From positions 186,256 to 250,255 of the forward strand of contig NZ_JHWH01000002.1 in the NCBI RefSeq assembly GCF_000622145.1: a stretch of 64,000 bases of DNA, written 5' to 3'. A program made the position numbers and the translations under genes. Source of the DNA: Paracoccus yeei ATCC BAA-599 (GTDB taxonomy: Bacteria > Pseudomonadota > Alphaproteobacteria > Rhodobacterales > Rhodobacteraceae). This document shows, piece after piece, positions 46,266 to 64,000 of this stretch (the stretch's first letter is position 1; each line of letters opens with the position of its first letter). The notes beneath the pieces were generated by a model. It saw nothing but the letters and a program-made list of their open reading frames with translations, had not been told where the DNA came from and ran no database searches.

Positions 46266-47037
46266 GGCCCATCTCCTTGTTGTAGTCGTGGATTAGACGC
46301 AGACCATGCATGGTCAGGTCGTCGTCGATCGCGTCGAACAGATCCGACCCCTGATCGAATAGCGGGGCAAGCCCGCCGGTGGCAATGACCTTCATCGAGC
46401 GGCCCCGTTCCTCGCGGATCTTTTCGACGATGCCCTGCACAAGGCCGATGTAGCCCCAGAAGATGCCCGACTGGATGCAGGCCACGGTGTTGGTGCCGAT
46501 CACCTTGCCCGGCATGGTCACGTCGACATGCGGCAGGCTGGCCGCGCCCGAGTGCAGCGCCTCGAGCGACAGGTTCACGCCCGGAGAGATGACACCGCCG
46601 ACATAGGCCCCGTCCGTGTCCACCACGTCGAAGGTGGTGGCGGTGCCGAAATCCACCACGATCAGGTCCGGCCCGTGCCGGTCGAAGGCGCCGACCGTAT
46701 TCACCAGCCGGTCGGGCCCGACGACCGTGCCCTGGTCCACCCGCGGCGCCGTCGGCAGCAGGCAGTCCGGCTTGCCCACGACCAGCGGGCGGGTGTCGAA
46801 ATAGCGGTTGCAGAGCACCCGAAGGTTGAAGACGACTCGCGGCACGGTCGAGCTGATGATGCAGTCGCTGATCGGCAGGTCCAGCTTTTGCAGCGACATC
46901 AGCGTGGACAGCCAGACGAAATATTCGTCCGCGGTGCGGCGATGGTCGGTCGCGATGCGCCAGAGCGCCCGGAACTGCGTCCCGTCCCAGACCGAAAAGA
47001 CGGTGTTGGTGTTGCCGGTGTCGATGCAAAGCAGCAT
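46258..47037 (-). CDS. coaX: Type III pantothenate kinase
   Basis: A 259-residue ASKHA-fold kinase that phosphorylates pantothenate, the first step to coenzyme A. LLCIDTGNTNTVFSVWDG at the start is the phosphate-binding motif, GPDRLVNTVGAF near residue 107 the second, and VVDFGTATTFDVVDT near 128 the third. It lies one nucleotide after birA and overlaps rnj by 8 nt, in the same order as in other Rhodobacteraceae. Confidence 0.96.
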   Translation of the reverse strand: MLLCIDTGNTNTVFSVWDGTQFRALWRIATDHRRTADEYFVWLSTLMSLQKLDLPISDCIISSTVPRVVFNLRVLCNRYFDTRPLVVGKPDCLLPTAPRVDQGTVVGPDRLVNTVGAFDRHGPDLIVVDFGTATTFDVVDTDGAYVGGVISPGVNLSLEALHSGAASLPHVDVTMPGKVIGTNTVACIQSGIFWGYIGLVQGIVEKIREERGRSMKVIATGGLAPLFDQGSDLFDAIDDDLTMHGLRLIHDYNKEMGHG

Positions 47038-47038
47038 G

Positions 47039-47797
47039 TCAGCCCTCGAAGAACACGTCCGCCGCGGGCAGCACCTGGCGCCCGGCGGGGGTTTTCAGGA
47101 TCAGCGCGCCGCTGTCGTCGATACCCTCGAAGATGCCCTGCGCCTGGGCCCTGCCGGTGCGGGCGACGATGGGCTCGCCCAGGCGGGCGGCGCGCGCCAG
47201 CCAGGCGTTGCGGATCGGCGGGAAGCCCCAGGTCTCAAGCTGCGCCAGCCAGCGGGCAAAGGCCGGGGCCAGCAGGTCCAGGAAATCCTCGGGCGCGGTG
47301 CGAAACCCCGTCTCGCCCAGGACCGAAACCGGGGTGATGGCCCCGGGCTCGATCGTGCCGGTGTCGGGAACGGCGGCCAGGTTCACGCCGATGCCCACCG
47401 CCACGGCCGTGACCTGCCCGCCCGAGCCGGCGCTTTCCAGCAGGATGCCCGCAACCTTGCCGCCGTTCAGCAGCACATCGTTCGGCCATTTGATCGCCAG
47501 CCGCGCCGCCGGCCCGCAGGCATCGGTCAGCGCATCATGCAACGCCAGCGCGGCGACGAAGGAAAGCTGCGCCGCCGCCTGCGGTCCGCCGCCAGGGCGC
47601 AGGACCAGCGTGCCCGCGAAATTGCCCGCCGGCATGACCCAGGCGCGCCCGCGCCGGCCCCGGCCCGCGACCTGTTCATGCGCCATGATCCAGACCGGGC
47701 CGGTCAGCGACGGCGCCAGTTGCAGTCCCGCGGTATTGGTGCTGTCGGTGCGGGCCAGGACATGCCGGGCCACGCCCTCGGGCCAAGGATCACTCAA
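47039..47797 (-). CDS. birA: Biotin-[acetyl-CoA-carboxylase] ligase
   Basis: A 252-residue monofunctional biotin protein ligase without an N-terminal DNA-binding domain. The biotin-adenylate loop [10 protein letters not shown] is near residue 46, [19 protein letters not shown] near 107 is the catalytic region, and VGIGVNLA follows. There is no ATG in a sensible place: TTG at 47797 gives the usual opening ([13 protein letters not shown]) and overlaps the nuoN stop by 8 nt, while GTG at 47773 has a GAGGG site. Its position directly after nuoN matches the Paracoccus NDH-1 cluster. Confidence 0.92.
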   Translation of the reverse strand: MSDPWPEGVARHVLARTDSTNTAGLQLAPSLTGPVWIMAHEQVAGRGRRGRAWVMPAGNFAGTLVLRPGGGPQAAAQLSFVAALALHDALTDACGPAARLAIKWPNDVLLNGGKVAGILLESAGSGGQVTAVAVGIGVNLAAVPDTGTIEPGAITPVSVLGETGFRTAPEDFLDLLAPAFARWLAQLETWGFPPIRNAWLARAARLGEPIVARTGRAQAQGIFEGIDDSGALILKTPAGRQVLPAADVFFEG

Positions 47798-49292
47798 CGG
47801 GTACGGGCTCGACCGACGGCGGCAGCGCAACCGGCTGCTGATCGCCCAGCACGGGCGCAACCAGCGTTTCCGCCGCGCGTCCGGCCGCCGCATCGACGCC
47901 GAACATGCTGACCGCCCCCAGCACCATGGCCGCTGCCGGCACCATCAGCGCCAGGTACTGCACCGCGCCCATGCGCGAGGTGACGCCCTGCCCTTCGGCA
48001 CCGAAGTACATGTAATAGACGATCCGCAGGTAATAGAACGCCCCGATGACCGAGGCGATCACGCCCGCGACCGCCAGCCAGCCTAGGCCGGCATCGACTG
48101 CGGCGTTCAGCACACCGAACTTGGCAAAGAAGCCAAGCGTCGGCGGCACGCCCGCCAGGCTGAACATCAGCACCAGCACGGCCAGCGCCTTGGTGGGCTC
48201 GGACCAGGCGAAGCGGTTCAGCGAGGCGAGGTCCGTGACCGGCACGCCGTCGCGTTCCAGCGACAGGATGAAGGCGAAGCTGCCGACGTTCATCACCGCA
48301 TAGATGGTCATGTAAAGCAGCATCGCCTGCACGCCCACCGCCGAGCCCGCGGCCAGCCCGACCAGCGCGAATCCCATGTGCGCGATCGAGGAATAGGCCA
48401 TCAGGCGCTTGACGTTGGTCTGCCCGATCCCGGCGATCGAGCCCAGGAACATTGACATGACGGCAAGCGCCGCGATGATCTGGGTCCAGTCGCCGACGGC
48501 TTGGCCGAAGGCGTCGAACACCAGCCGCGCGATCAGCGCCATGGCCGCGACCTTCGGCGCGGTGGCAAAGAAGGCGGTGACGGGCGTCGGCGAGCCTTCG
48601 TAGACGTCGGGCGTCCACATGTGGAAGGGCACGGCCGAGACCTTGAAAGCCAGACCGACCAGCATGAAGACCAGCCCGAACAGCACGCCCAGCGACAGGT
48701 GGCCGGCGCTGAGCGTGGTGATGATGCCGGCAAAGCTGGTGGTGCCGGCAAAGCCGTAGACCAGCGAGGCGCCGTAAAGCAGGATGCCCGAGCTGAGCGA
48801 GCCGAGGACGAAATACTTCAGCCCCGCCTCGGACGAGCGCACCGAGTCGCGGCGCATGGCGGCGACGACGTAAAGCGCCAGCGACTGCAGCTCCAGCCCC
48901 ATGTAAAGCGTCAGCAGATCGCCCGCCGAAACCATCAGCATCATGCCGATGACCGACAGCGTCACGATGATCGGAAACTCGAACCGCAGCATGTTGCGGC
49001 GCTGCATGTAATCCGCGCTCATCGCCATGACGGCGCTGGCCGCGACCAGCATCACCACTTTGGCAAAGCGCGAGAAGCCGTCGTCGATGAACATGCCGTG
49101 GAAGGCCGCAAGGTCGTCGCGCCCCCCCAGCCCCACCATCGCGGCGGCGATCAGAAAGGCCGCGACCGTCGCCCAGAGCAGCGTGGACGCCAGCCGGTCC
49201 TTGCCCAGATAGGCCCCGGCCAGCAGCGCCAGCAGGGCGTAAAGGGCCAGCAGCGCCTCGGGCAGAATGGTCGAGAAATCGAGCGAGGTCAT
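47790..49292 (-). CDS. nuoN: NADH-quinone oxidoreductase subunit N
   Basis: A 500-residue membrane antiporter-like subunit of complex I, with about 14 transmembrane helices. The core includes the Glu near residue 130 in [13 protein letters not shown], the broken-helix Lys near 215 in [16 protein letters not shown], and [18 protein letters not shown] near 298. The C-terminus ends with a short polar tail. nuoM precedes it by 10 nt and birA follows with an 8-nt overlap. Confidence 0.97.
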   Translation of the reverse strand: MTSLDFSTILPEALLALYALLALLAGAYLGKDRLASTLLWATVAAFLIAAAMVGLGGRDDLAAFHGMFIDDGFSRFAKVVMLVAASAVMAMSADYMQRRNMLRFEFPIIVTLSVIGMMLMVSAGDLLTLYMGLELQSLALYVVAAMRRDSVRSSEAGLKYFVLGSLSSGILLYGASLVYGFAGTTSFAGIITTLSAGHLSLGVLFGLVFMLVGLAFKVSAVPFHMWTPDVYEGSPTPVTAFFATAPKVAAMALIARLVFDAFGQAVGDWTQIIAALAVMSMFLGSIAGIGQTNVKRLMAYSSIAHMGFALVGLAAGSAVGVQAMLLYMTIYAVMNVGSFAFILSLERDGVPVTDLASLNRFAWSEPTKALAVLVLMFSLAGVPPTLGFFAKFGVLNAAVDAGLGWLAVAGVIASVIGAFYYLRIVYYMYFGAEGQGVTSRMGAVQYLALMVPAAAMVLGAVSMFGVDAAAGRAAETLVAPVLGDQQPVALPPSVEPVPVE

Positions 49293-49302
49293 CCTTGCCC
49301 CC

Positions 49303-52978
<3,676 letters not shown>

Positions 52979-52984
52979 GCCGTC

Positions 52985-55064
<2,080 letters not shown>

Positions 55065-55066
55065 GG

Positions 55067-56110
<1,044 letters not shown>

Positions 56111-56122
56111 TCATCCCTTCCG

Positions 56123-56908
56123 TCACGCCGCGGGAATGCCGCGCGCCTTGCACTCCTGCAAGGTGTCTTTCGTTGTCATCACCGTCAGCCCCATCGGCTT
56201 CTTTTCCGAAAGGGTAAAGACCGAGCCGACGATCATCTTGCCATTGCGCTTGTCGCTCAGCGTACGGACGTGGCGCGCATAGGTCGCGCCCTTGCTTTCC
56301 GCCCAAGTGGCCAGCGCGCATGTGGCATAGGCGAAGGCGGTGCCGGCGTCCACCCCACCGCTAAGATTTGCCGTCACTTCGACCAGACTGTTCCCGCGCC
56401 GCAGGGTGCTGTCGTAGCTGCGCACGGCGGCGCCGCGGAAATCCTCGGGCTTGGCTTCGAAGGTCGGCGGCAGGTTCAGGCGCAGCGGCTGGGTCCGCGC
56501 CTTGAACGCGGCCAGCGCCTTTTCCTGCGCGGTGGGTCCGCGGCGCCCCACGGGCCCCATCGGCGCGACCCCGCCCAGGTCCAGGCCCAGGTTCTCGTTC
56601 AGCATCGCCAGGTCCGCTTCCGACACGGCAAAGGCGTCGCGTCCGCCAGGGGTGTCCAGCGCCACCTCGGACACCGAGCCGTCGGGCTCGAGAATCAGGA
56701 TGTCCCCCGACTTGGTCGAGATGCGCGCACGGGACAGCACCTTCTTGCCCGGCGCACCGGCGTCGCTGTGCAGCACGGCGACGTTCAGGGCTTGGGGCTT
56801 GTCCTTGGGACGGCCGTCGTCACGCGCCGGCGGCTCGGCCGGTGCGCAGGCCGCCAGCATCGCCGAGGCGACGCCGATCCCGACCAGTCTGGAAAGGACG
56901 CGATTCAT
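56123..56908 (-). CDS. Lipoprotein encoded between nuoG and nuoH
   Basis: A 261-residue exported lipoprotein. The signal MNRVLSRLVGIGVASAMLAA ends at a lipobox LAAC (Cys21), followed by Pro-rich sequence. The mature part has GDILILEPDGSVSEVAL and, near the end, a stretch with two cysteines (ATCALATWAESKG and QECKARG) that might form a disulfide. It would act outside the cytoplasmic membrane, unlike the complex I subunits around it. nuoG lies 7 nt before it. I do not recognise the family; it is in the position of an unidentified reading frame of the Paracoccus locus. Confidence 0.75.
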   Translation of the reverse strand: MNRVLSRLVGIGVASAMLAACAPAEPPARDDGRPKDKPQALNVAVLHSDAGAPGKKVLSRARISTKSGDILILEPDGSVSEVALDTPGGRDAFAVSEADLAMLNENLGLDLGGVAPMGPVGRRGPTAQEKALAAFKARTQPLRLNLPPTFEAKPEDFRGAAVRSYDSTLRRGNSLVEVTANLSGGVDAGTAFAYATCALATWAESKGATYARHVRTLSDKRNGKMIVGSVFTLSEKKPMGLTVMTTKDTLQECKARGIPAA

Positions 56909-56915
56909 GCCGTGG

Positions 56916-58934
56916 TTACTCCGCTGCCATCGCCGGCGCCCGGCGCTCTGCTGCCATTGCCGAAAGCTCGCCCATCAGGGGCGACGAGCGCGCAATCGGG
57001 TTCGTCAGGTAGAAATCCTTGATCGCAAGGCGGAAATTCGCGCTGCCCATGTCAAGGCGGGTCAGCGCCTGCCATTCATTGACCGGCACGCGGTCGATCT
57101 GGGCCAGATGCGGCACCGCCTGAACCAGCGCCCGGCGCAGGCCCGCCAGGCTGTCCCAGGGCAGAGTGGCGCCCAGATCGGCCGAAAGCGCCCGCAGGAT
57201 CGCCCAGTTCTCTTTCCCCTCGCCTGGCGCGAAATTCGCGCGCATGGCCAGTTGCGGCCGGCCCTCGGTGTTGACGAACAACCCGTTTTCCTCGGTGTAG
57301 CAGGCGCCGGGCAGGATGATGTCGGCACGATGCGCGCCGCGGTCGCCGTGGCTGCCCTGATAGATCACCACAGGGCCGGGGGCGATGTCGACCTCGTCCG
57401 CGCCCAGGTTGTAGATGACTTCGGCCCCCTCGATGGCGGCGGTCAGCCCGCCCTCGGTCACGGCGCTCACGTCCATCGCACCGACGCGGGCCGCGGCGGT
57501 GTGCAGGACCAGCAGCTTGCAGTCGCCCAGTTCGCAGATGCGCATGGCATTGGCGAGCACCGCTTCGCCATCGGCCTCGCGCAGGGCGCCCTGGCCGACG
57601 ATGACGATGCCGGGGGTGCCCTCCTTGTTCGACAGATCGTCGTCCAGCAGCTTCGCCAGCGCGACGCGGTCATTGCCGAAATGGTGGTAACCATAGGTCA
57701 GGTCGACCGCCTCGCCCACCAGCGCGACCTGCGCGCCATGCGCCCAGGCCTTGCGGATGCGGGCGTTCAGCACCGGCGCTTCCTCGCGCGGGTTGGTGCC
57801 GATCAGCAGGATGCGCTTGGCCGAGTCGATGTCGGCGATCGTCGCGGTCCCGACATAGGCCGAGCGGTTGCCGGCCGGCAGCCGTGCGCCATCGGTGCGG
57901 CATTCCACCTTGCCACCCAGGCCCTCGACCAGTTGCTTCAGGCTGAAGGCCGCCTCGACCGGGGCCAGGTCGCCGACCAGGCCCGCAACCTCGCGCCCCG
58001 TCATCGCCGAGGCCGCAGCCGCCAGCGCCTCGGGCCAGGAGGCCGGGCGCAGCTTGCCGTTTTCGCGGATATAAGGCCGGTCAAGGCGCTGCCGGCGCAG
58101 CCCGTCCCAGACGAAGCGGGTCTTGTCGCTGATCCACTCCTCGTTCACGCCGTCATGGTTGCGCGGCAGGATGCGCATGACCTCGCGCCCCTTGGTGTCG
58201 ACGCGGATGTTCGAGCCCAGGGCGTCCATCACGTCGATGGATTCGGTCTTGCTCAGCTCCCATGGGCGGGCGGTGAAGGCATAGGGCTTGCTGACCAGTG
58301 CGCCCACCGGGCACAGGTCGATGATGTTGCCCTGCATGTTCGATTCCAGCGTCTGGTTCAGATAGCTGGTGATCTCGCTGTCCTCGCCCCGGCCGGTCTG
58401 GCCCATCTGGGTGATCCCCGCCACCTCGGTCGTGAAGCGGACGCAGCGGGTGCAGCTGATGCAGCGCGTCATGTGGGTTTCGACCAGCGGACCCAGGTTC
58501 AGGTCCTCGGACGCGCGCTTGGGTTCGCGATAGCGGGAAAAGTCGATGCCATAGGCCATCGCCTGGTCCTGCAGGTCGCATTCCCCGCCCTGGTCGCAGA
58601 TCGGGCAATCCAGCGGGTGGTTGATGAGCAGGAACTCCATCACCCCCTCGCGGGCCTTCTTGACCATGGGCGACTTGGTGCGGATCTCGGAAGGTGCGCC
58701 TTCGGGGCCGGGGCGCAGGTCCTTGACCTGCATGGCGCAGGACGCGGCCGGCTTGGGCGGGCCGCCCACCACCTCGACCAGGCACATGCGGCAGTTGCCG
58801 GCGATCGACAGGCGCTCGTGATAGCAGAAGCGCGGCACCTCGATCCCGGCCAGTTCGCAGGCCTGGATCAGGGTCAGGTTCGGATCGACCTCGATCACCA
58901 CATCGTCGATCTTGAGCTTGCGAAGATCCGCCAT
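56916..58934 (-). CDS. nuoG: NADH-quinone oxidoreductase subunit G
   Basis: A 672-residue Fe-S subunit carrying clusters N1b, N4 and N5 along the electron wire. The [2Fe-2S] ligands are in [19 protein letters not shown] near residue 37; [15 protein letters not shown] near 106 is N5 and [12 protein letters not shown] near 155 is N4. The rest is a molybdopterin-oxidoreductase-like domain that has lost its cofactor ([18 protein letters not shown]). I start at 58934 ([11 protein letters not shown]) rather than the longer frame to 58991. The length fits the Paracoccus subunit. Confidence 0.97.
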   Translation of the reverse strand: MADLRKLKIDDVVIEVDPNLTLIQACELAGIEVPRFCYHERLSIAGNCRMCLVEVVGGPPKPAASCAMQVKDLRPGPEGAPSEIRTKSPMVKKAREGVMEFLLINHPLDCPICDQGGECDLQDQAMAYGIDFSRYREPKRASEDLNLGPLVETHMTRCISCTRCVRFTTEVAGITQMGQTGRGEDSEITSYLNQTLESNMQGNIIDLCPVGALVSKPYAFTARPWELSKTESIDVMDALGSNIRVDTKGREVMRILPRNHDGVNEEWISDKTRFVWDGLRRQRLDRPYIRENGKLRPASWPEALAAAASAMTGREVAGLVGDLAPVEAAFSLKQLVEGLGGKVECRTDGARLPAGNRSAYVGTATIADIDSAKRILLIGTNPREEAPVLNARIRKAWAHGAQVALVGEAVDLTYGYHHFGNDRVALAKLLDDDLSNKEGTPGIVIVGQGALREADGEAVLANAMRICELGDCKLLVLHTAAARVGAMDVSAVTEGGLTAAIEGAEVIYNLGADEVDIAPGPVVIYQGSHGDRGAHRADIILPGACYTEENGLFVNTEGRPQLAMRANFAPGEGKENWAILRALSADLGATLPWDSLAGLRRALVQAVPHLAQIDRVPVNEWQALTRLDMGSANFRLAIKDFYLTNPIARSSPLMGELSAMAAERRAPAMAAE

Positions 58935-59057
58935 CTTGTCTTCCTTATTCCCTGCACGCCCGGTCGGAACGATCTCCGCCGGGTTGGGCAAGATGCAAAT
59001 GCTGGCCGAAGGCTGGCCGGTTTCTCAGTCTGGCTGCGATGCCCATGCCCCACACCG

Positions 59058-59516
59058 TCATGGCCGCACCCGGACAAAGGCGCGGGGCAGGATCGTGGAA
59101 TCCAGGCGGTCCGATTCCCGCGGCGCCAGCATGATGCTCATCGCGTCGCCCTCGGGAACGAACATCACCGTCGCCCGGACCGGGGCGGCGGCGCTATAGC
59201 GCACGCGCCGGTTCACATCGGTGGTATAGCGCGTGCCATCCGGGCGCCAGCATTCGATATGCGCCTGGGACGCGGCGCCGGTGATGCGCAAAAGCGGCGC
59301 CCCGGTCATGCCGCGGCTGCGCTTGGTGCGAACCCCCTGCCCGGTCGCGTCGCATTCCAGATCGCCTGGCGTAAAGATCGAGAATTGCAGGTAGAACTTT
59401 TGCGCGGTCGGCGCGAACGGGTCCGACGCCTCACCCGCGAAGGCGTCGGCGGCGATCATCGCGGCGGCCGAGGCGGCCATCAGCGCAAGCCCGATGCGGT
59501 TCATCCACTTTTTCAT
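59058..59516 (-). CDS. Exported hypothetical protein in the nuo operon
   Basis: A 152-residue protein with a signal peptide ([20 protein letters not shown], probable cleavage after AFA, residue 27). The mature part is mostly beta strands ([37 protein letters not shown]) with two cysteines (LECDATG and IECWRPD). The start overlaps the DUF5333 stop by 4 nt, so the two exported proteins are co-translated. nuoG follows after 123 bp. Function and family unknown; it may be a periplasmic partner of the DUF5333 protein. Confidence 0.7.
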   Translation of the reverse strand: MKKWMNRIGLALMAASAAAMIAADAFAGEASDPFAPTAQKFYLQFSIFTPGDLECDATGQGVRTKRSRGMTGAPLLRITGAASQAHIECWRPDGTRYTTDVNRRVRYSAAAPVRATVMFVPEGDAMSIMLAPRESDRLDSTILPRAFVRVRP

Positions 59517-59914
59517 TTCGCCACCAACAGGCTGCCGATGACGGATCTGTTCGCAATTTCCTGGCGCCCGACGGCGCAGAAGCTTTGCGGATCGTCGGCG
59601 CGCGCGCCCTTGCGCTTCAGATAGTCCTCGGCCACGGCATAGATGCGATCCTTTTCCTGGCGGTTGTCCAGGAAGGCGTCGATCTGAGCGTTGGAATAGC
59701 CCTTCTTCTGGGCATAGGACTTCAGCTTCCGCGCCTCGCCATAGGCATATAGGATGCGGCCGTCGATGGTCGGGCAGGTCCGGCGGATGCGGTCGGCAAT
59801 GCGCGCCGCGATCAGCCGGTCGTTGATGTATTTTTCCTGGCTGAGCGGTTCCAGCGCGGCGGCCGGGCTGGCCAGCACCGCGCCGATCAGCGCGAGGGGC
59901 AGAAGTGTCTTCAT
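59513..59914 (-). CDS. DUF5333 family exported protein in the nuo operon
   Basis: A 133-residue protein with a signal peptide ([20 protein letters not shown]) and a helical mature part: [20 protein letters not shown], then [20 protein letters not shown] and [18 protein letters not shown]. Two cysteines (TCPTIDG and FCAVGRQ) probably form a disulfide. The layout matches what I recall of DUF5333. A strong GGAGG site precedes the start at 59914. nuoF lies 158 bp upstream, a gap that could hold a promoter or processing site; no structure is obvious in it. Confidence 0.75.
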   Translation of the reverse strand: MKTLLPLALIGAVLASPAAALEPLSQEKYINDRLIAARIADRIRRTCPTIDGRILYAYGEARKLKSYAQKKGYSNAQIDAFLDNRQEKDRIYAVAEDYLKRKGARADDPQSFCAVGRQEIANRSVIGSLLVAK

Positions 59915-60072
59915 GGCAAAAACCTCCGTATCATGGCATTCTGCCACAACATGGGGACGCCGGCCCGCCTGTTTACCTGCTGCTGAACCAGCCGTGACCC
60001 GCCCATGCGGAAACGATCCCCCGCAGGGGACCGATGCGCCGCGATGATGTGGGTCGTGGCCGTCATCCGCCC

Positions 60073-61374
<1,302 letters not shown>

Positions 61375-61626
61375 CTATCCTTGTCCCTGCGAAGACGCCT
61401 TGCGCCGCCGCCAGATCCGCCAGGTCACCGTCAGCGACCAGATCAAGGCCCCAATCGCCAGAAGATCGGCGAGAAAGGCGTATTTCGCGGGCCAGCCCAG
61501 ATGGGCCCCCAGCCATTGCACTCCAAGCCAGGCGACCATGGTGGCGGCAATCACCGCGCCCACCAGCCGCATCTGGCCCGCATCCGCCGCAGGGGGCGGG
61601 TTATTCCCTGCCGCACGCGGCATCAA
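61375..61626 (-). CDS. DUF5337-like small membrane protein in the nuo operon
   Basis: An 83-residue protein with two membrane helices (VGAVIAATMVAWLGVQWLGA and FLADLLAIGALIWSLTVTWR), a short N-terminal tail rich in Ala/Pro/Asn, and a basic C-terminus (RRRKASSQ). This is the layout of DUF5337 proteins. It overlaps the stop of the upstream 125-residue gene by 4 nt and precedes nuoF by 6 nt, so it is made with complex I. It could be an assembly helper or an extra subunit; nothing shows which. Confidence 0.75.
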   Translation of the reverse strand: MMPRAAGNNPPPAADAGQMRLVGAVIAATMVAWLGVQWLGAHLGWPAKYAFLADLLAIGALIWSLTVTWRIWRRRKASSQGQG

Positions 61627-62000
61627 GGGGTCTCGTCGCGTTCGGCCGGGGCGGGCCCGCGCGGCATGGCGCCGGCGACGATGGGCATCTGCGCGGTCGA
61701 GGTCACGCCCTCGGGGCCGGTCGAGGACACCAGCAGGGCATCGGGCTGCTGGTCGGCGACCGAGCGCTCCCAGTCGGTGCGCGTCAGCCCGGCGCCCGGA
61801 TTGCCGGCGTCCGCAAGTTCGGGACGTTCGTTGCAGACCAGCCAGACCATCAGCGCGCCGAACAGCCCGCCCGCCACCACGCCCAGGAACAGCCCCCCGC
61901 CCCAGGCGAGATCACCGATCCCCGAGGCGAACAGCAGAACCAGCACCCCGACGATCGCGCCCGAGATCCAGCAGTTCCTGTTGCACACCGACCGTTCCAT
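61623..62000 (-). CDS. Small membrane protein between nuoE and nuoF
   Basis: A 125-residue protein. The N-terminus has two close cysteines (RSVCNRNCWISG), then two hydrophobic helices rich in glycine (GGGLFLGVVAGGLFGALMVW), a packing pattern for tight helix contacts, and a polar C-terminal half ending in acidic residues. It starts 25 nt after nuoE and overlaps the DUF5337-like gene by 4 nt. No known family comes to mind. Its place corresponds to an unidentified reading frame of the Paracoccus NDH-1 cluster. Confidence 0.7.
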   Translation of the reverse strand: MERSVCNRNCWISGAIVGVLVLLFASGIGDLAWGGGLFLGVVAGGLFGALMVWLVCNERPELADAGNPGAGLTRTDWERSVADQQPDALLVSSTGPEGVTSTAQMPIVAGAMPRGPAPAERDETP

Positions 62001-62025
62001 CTTTCCTGACCCCGCAGGCGACCGC

Positions 62026-62771
62026 CTAACCGTTCATACCATCATCGGCCGCCACGGTCTCGGCCTTCCAGCGCCAGGGCGTGGTGACCGGAACCTCGGT
62101 TCCGTCGATCCGCTTGATCGTGTCGTTCAGCCGCACGGCGCGCGCCACGCTGGCGTTGTACTGTTCGTCCGTGCCCTTCAGATGGGCCAGCGCGACCGGC
62201 CCGCCCAGCGGCTCGGACGAGAAGCGGCCGTTCTGCGGCCCCGGCACCGGAACCTCGCCCACAGCCAGGCTGTCGATCAGCCGGGCCAGCTTGTCGGCGG
62301 TCAGATCCTCGTAGAAGTCCTTGCCGATCTGGGCCATGGGCGCGTTGGTGCAGGCGCCCAGACATTCGACCTCTTCCCAGCTGAACCGGCCGTCTGCGGA
62401 CAACTCAAACGCATGCGAGGCGATCTTTTCCTTGCAGACCTGCATCAGCTCCTCGGCCCCGCAGATCATGCAGGTCGTGGTGCCGCAGATCTGGATATGG
62501 GCCACGCTGCCGACGGGCTGCAGCTGGAACATGAAATAGAAGGTCGCGACCTCGAGCGCCCGGATATAGGCCATGCCCAGCAGTTCGGCACAATATTCGA
62601 TGGCCGGCCGGCTCAGCCAGCCTTCCTGTTCCTGGGCGCGCCACAACAGCGGGATGATCGCGGATTGCTGGCGGCCTTCCGGGAACTTGGTCATCTGGGC
62701 GCGCGCCCATTCCAGGTTGGCGGGCGTGAACGCGAACGAGTCGGGCTGGATGGGGGCAAGACGGCGCAGCA

Positions 62772-62772
<1 letters not shown>
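62026..62772 (-). CDS. nuoE: NADH-quinone oxidoreductase subunit E
   Basis: A 248-residue subunit with the [2Fe-2S] cluster N1a. The ligands are in the pairs [12 protein letters not shown] near residue 95 and [10 protein letters not shown] near 136. The C-terminal 90 residues extend beyond the 166-residue E. coli protein with a moderately charged tail, as in the longer Paracoccus subunit (about 240). The start overlaps the nuoD stop by 1 nt (TGATG). Confidence 0.96.

Positions 62773-64000
<1,228 letters not shown>

Noticed and set aside
43791..46388. Plus-strand frame of 865 codons opposite trmB and rnj
   Set aside because: Both minus-strand genes are well supported by motifs, so this is a shadow.
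56451..59624. Plus-strand open frame of over 1,000 codons opposite nuoG
   Set aside because: It crosses nuoG and three other minus-strand genes with good start sites and motifs. Its length simply reflects few stop codons in GC-rich antisense DNA.

Overview
The window is a GC-rich chromosomal segment, and its gene content and protein sequences point to an alphaproteobacterium of the Rhodobacteraceae, most likely Paracoccus. The strongest clue is the complex I cluster at the right end. Its gene order, its interspersed small accessory genes, the biotin ligase gene after nuoN and the N-terminus of NuoD all resemble the Paracoccus denitrificans NDH-1 (nqo) locus. A class II EPSP synthase, rluD beside rpoH, and Rhodobacterales-type small proteins (DUF5333, DUF5337, DUF6476) fit the same group.

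Layout. 1-3532: end of an exopolysaccharide cluster (flippase end, then ExoA-, ExoM- and ExoL-like glycosyltransferases), running without a gap into thyA-folA (3532-4833). 4830-6402: 3-hydroxybutyrate dehydrogenase and a small outer-membrane beta-barrel. 6403-7153: a low-GC stretch with gene remnants, a minus-strand gene end and its terminator. 7154-9494: a YejA-like binding protein without its permease, an entericidin-like lipoprotein and a CsbD-like protein. 9597-19162: housekeeping genes (xth, erpA, dgt, osmC, a transglutaminase-like gene, prfC, nadK, glyA, an alpha/beta hydrolase, small lipoproteins). 19288-25485: three glycosyltransferase-like genes around a fused sulfate adenylyltransferase/APS kinase, trxB and an Lrp regulator. 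25593-33281: the lgt-midA-pgeF operon, ubiK, a divergent DUF6476/rluD pair, rpoH and two envelope-associated proteins.

33339-37807 is a nucleoside-salvage operon, cdd-deoA-deoB-add-upp, in which every junction is a 4-nt overlap. 37953-42360 holds malic enzyme and a propionyl-CoA ligase; the latter is preceded by two TTTGCAAA palindromes of the type bound by short-chain acyl-CoA regulators. 42441-44552: aroA and trmB. 44589-64000, all on the minus strand: nuoD-E-F-G-H-I-J-K-L-M-N with seven accessory genes, then birA, coaX and rnj.

Most of the window is core metabolism. I see no prophage, intact insertion sequence, CRISPR array, tRNA or rRNA, and no convincing new defence or biosynthetic system. 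The best leads are the low-GC remnant (6450-7160), the putative acyl-CoA-responsive operator, the exported proteins encoded inside the complex I operon, the CATG-overlapping divergent starts at 28948-28951, and the residue changes in AroA and the transglutaminase-like protein. All calls come from reading the sequence; no database search was run.
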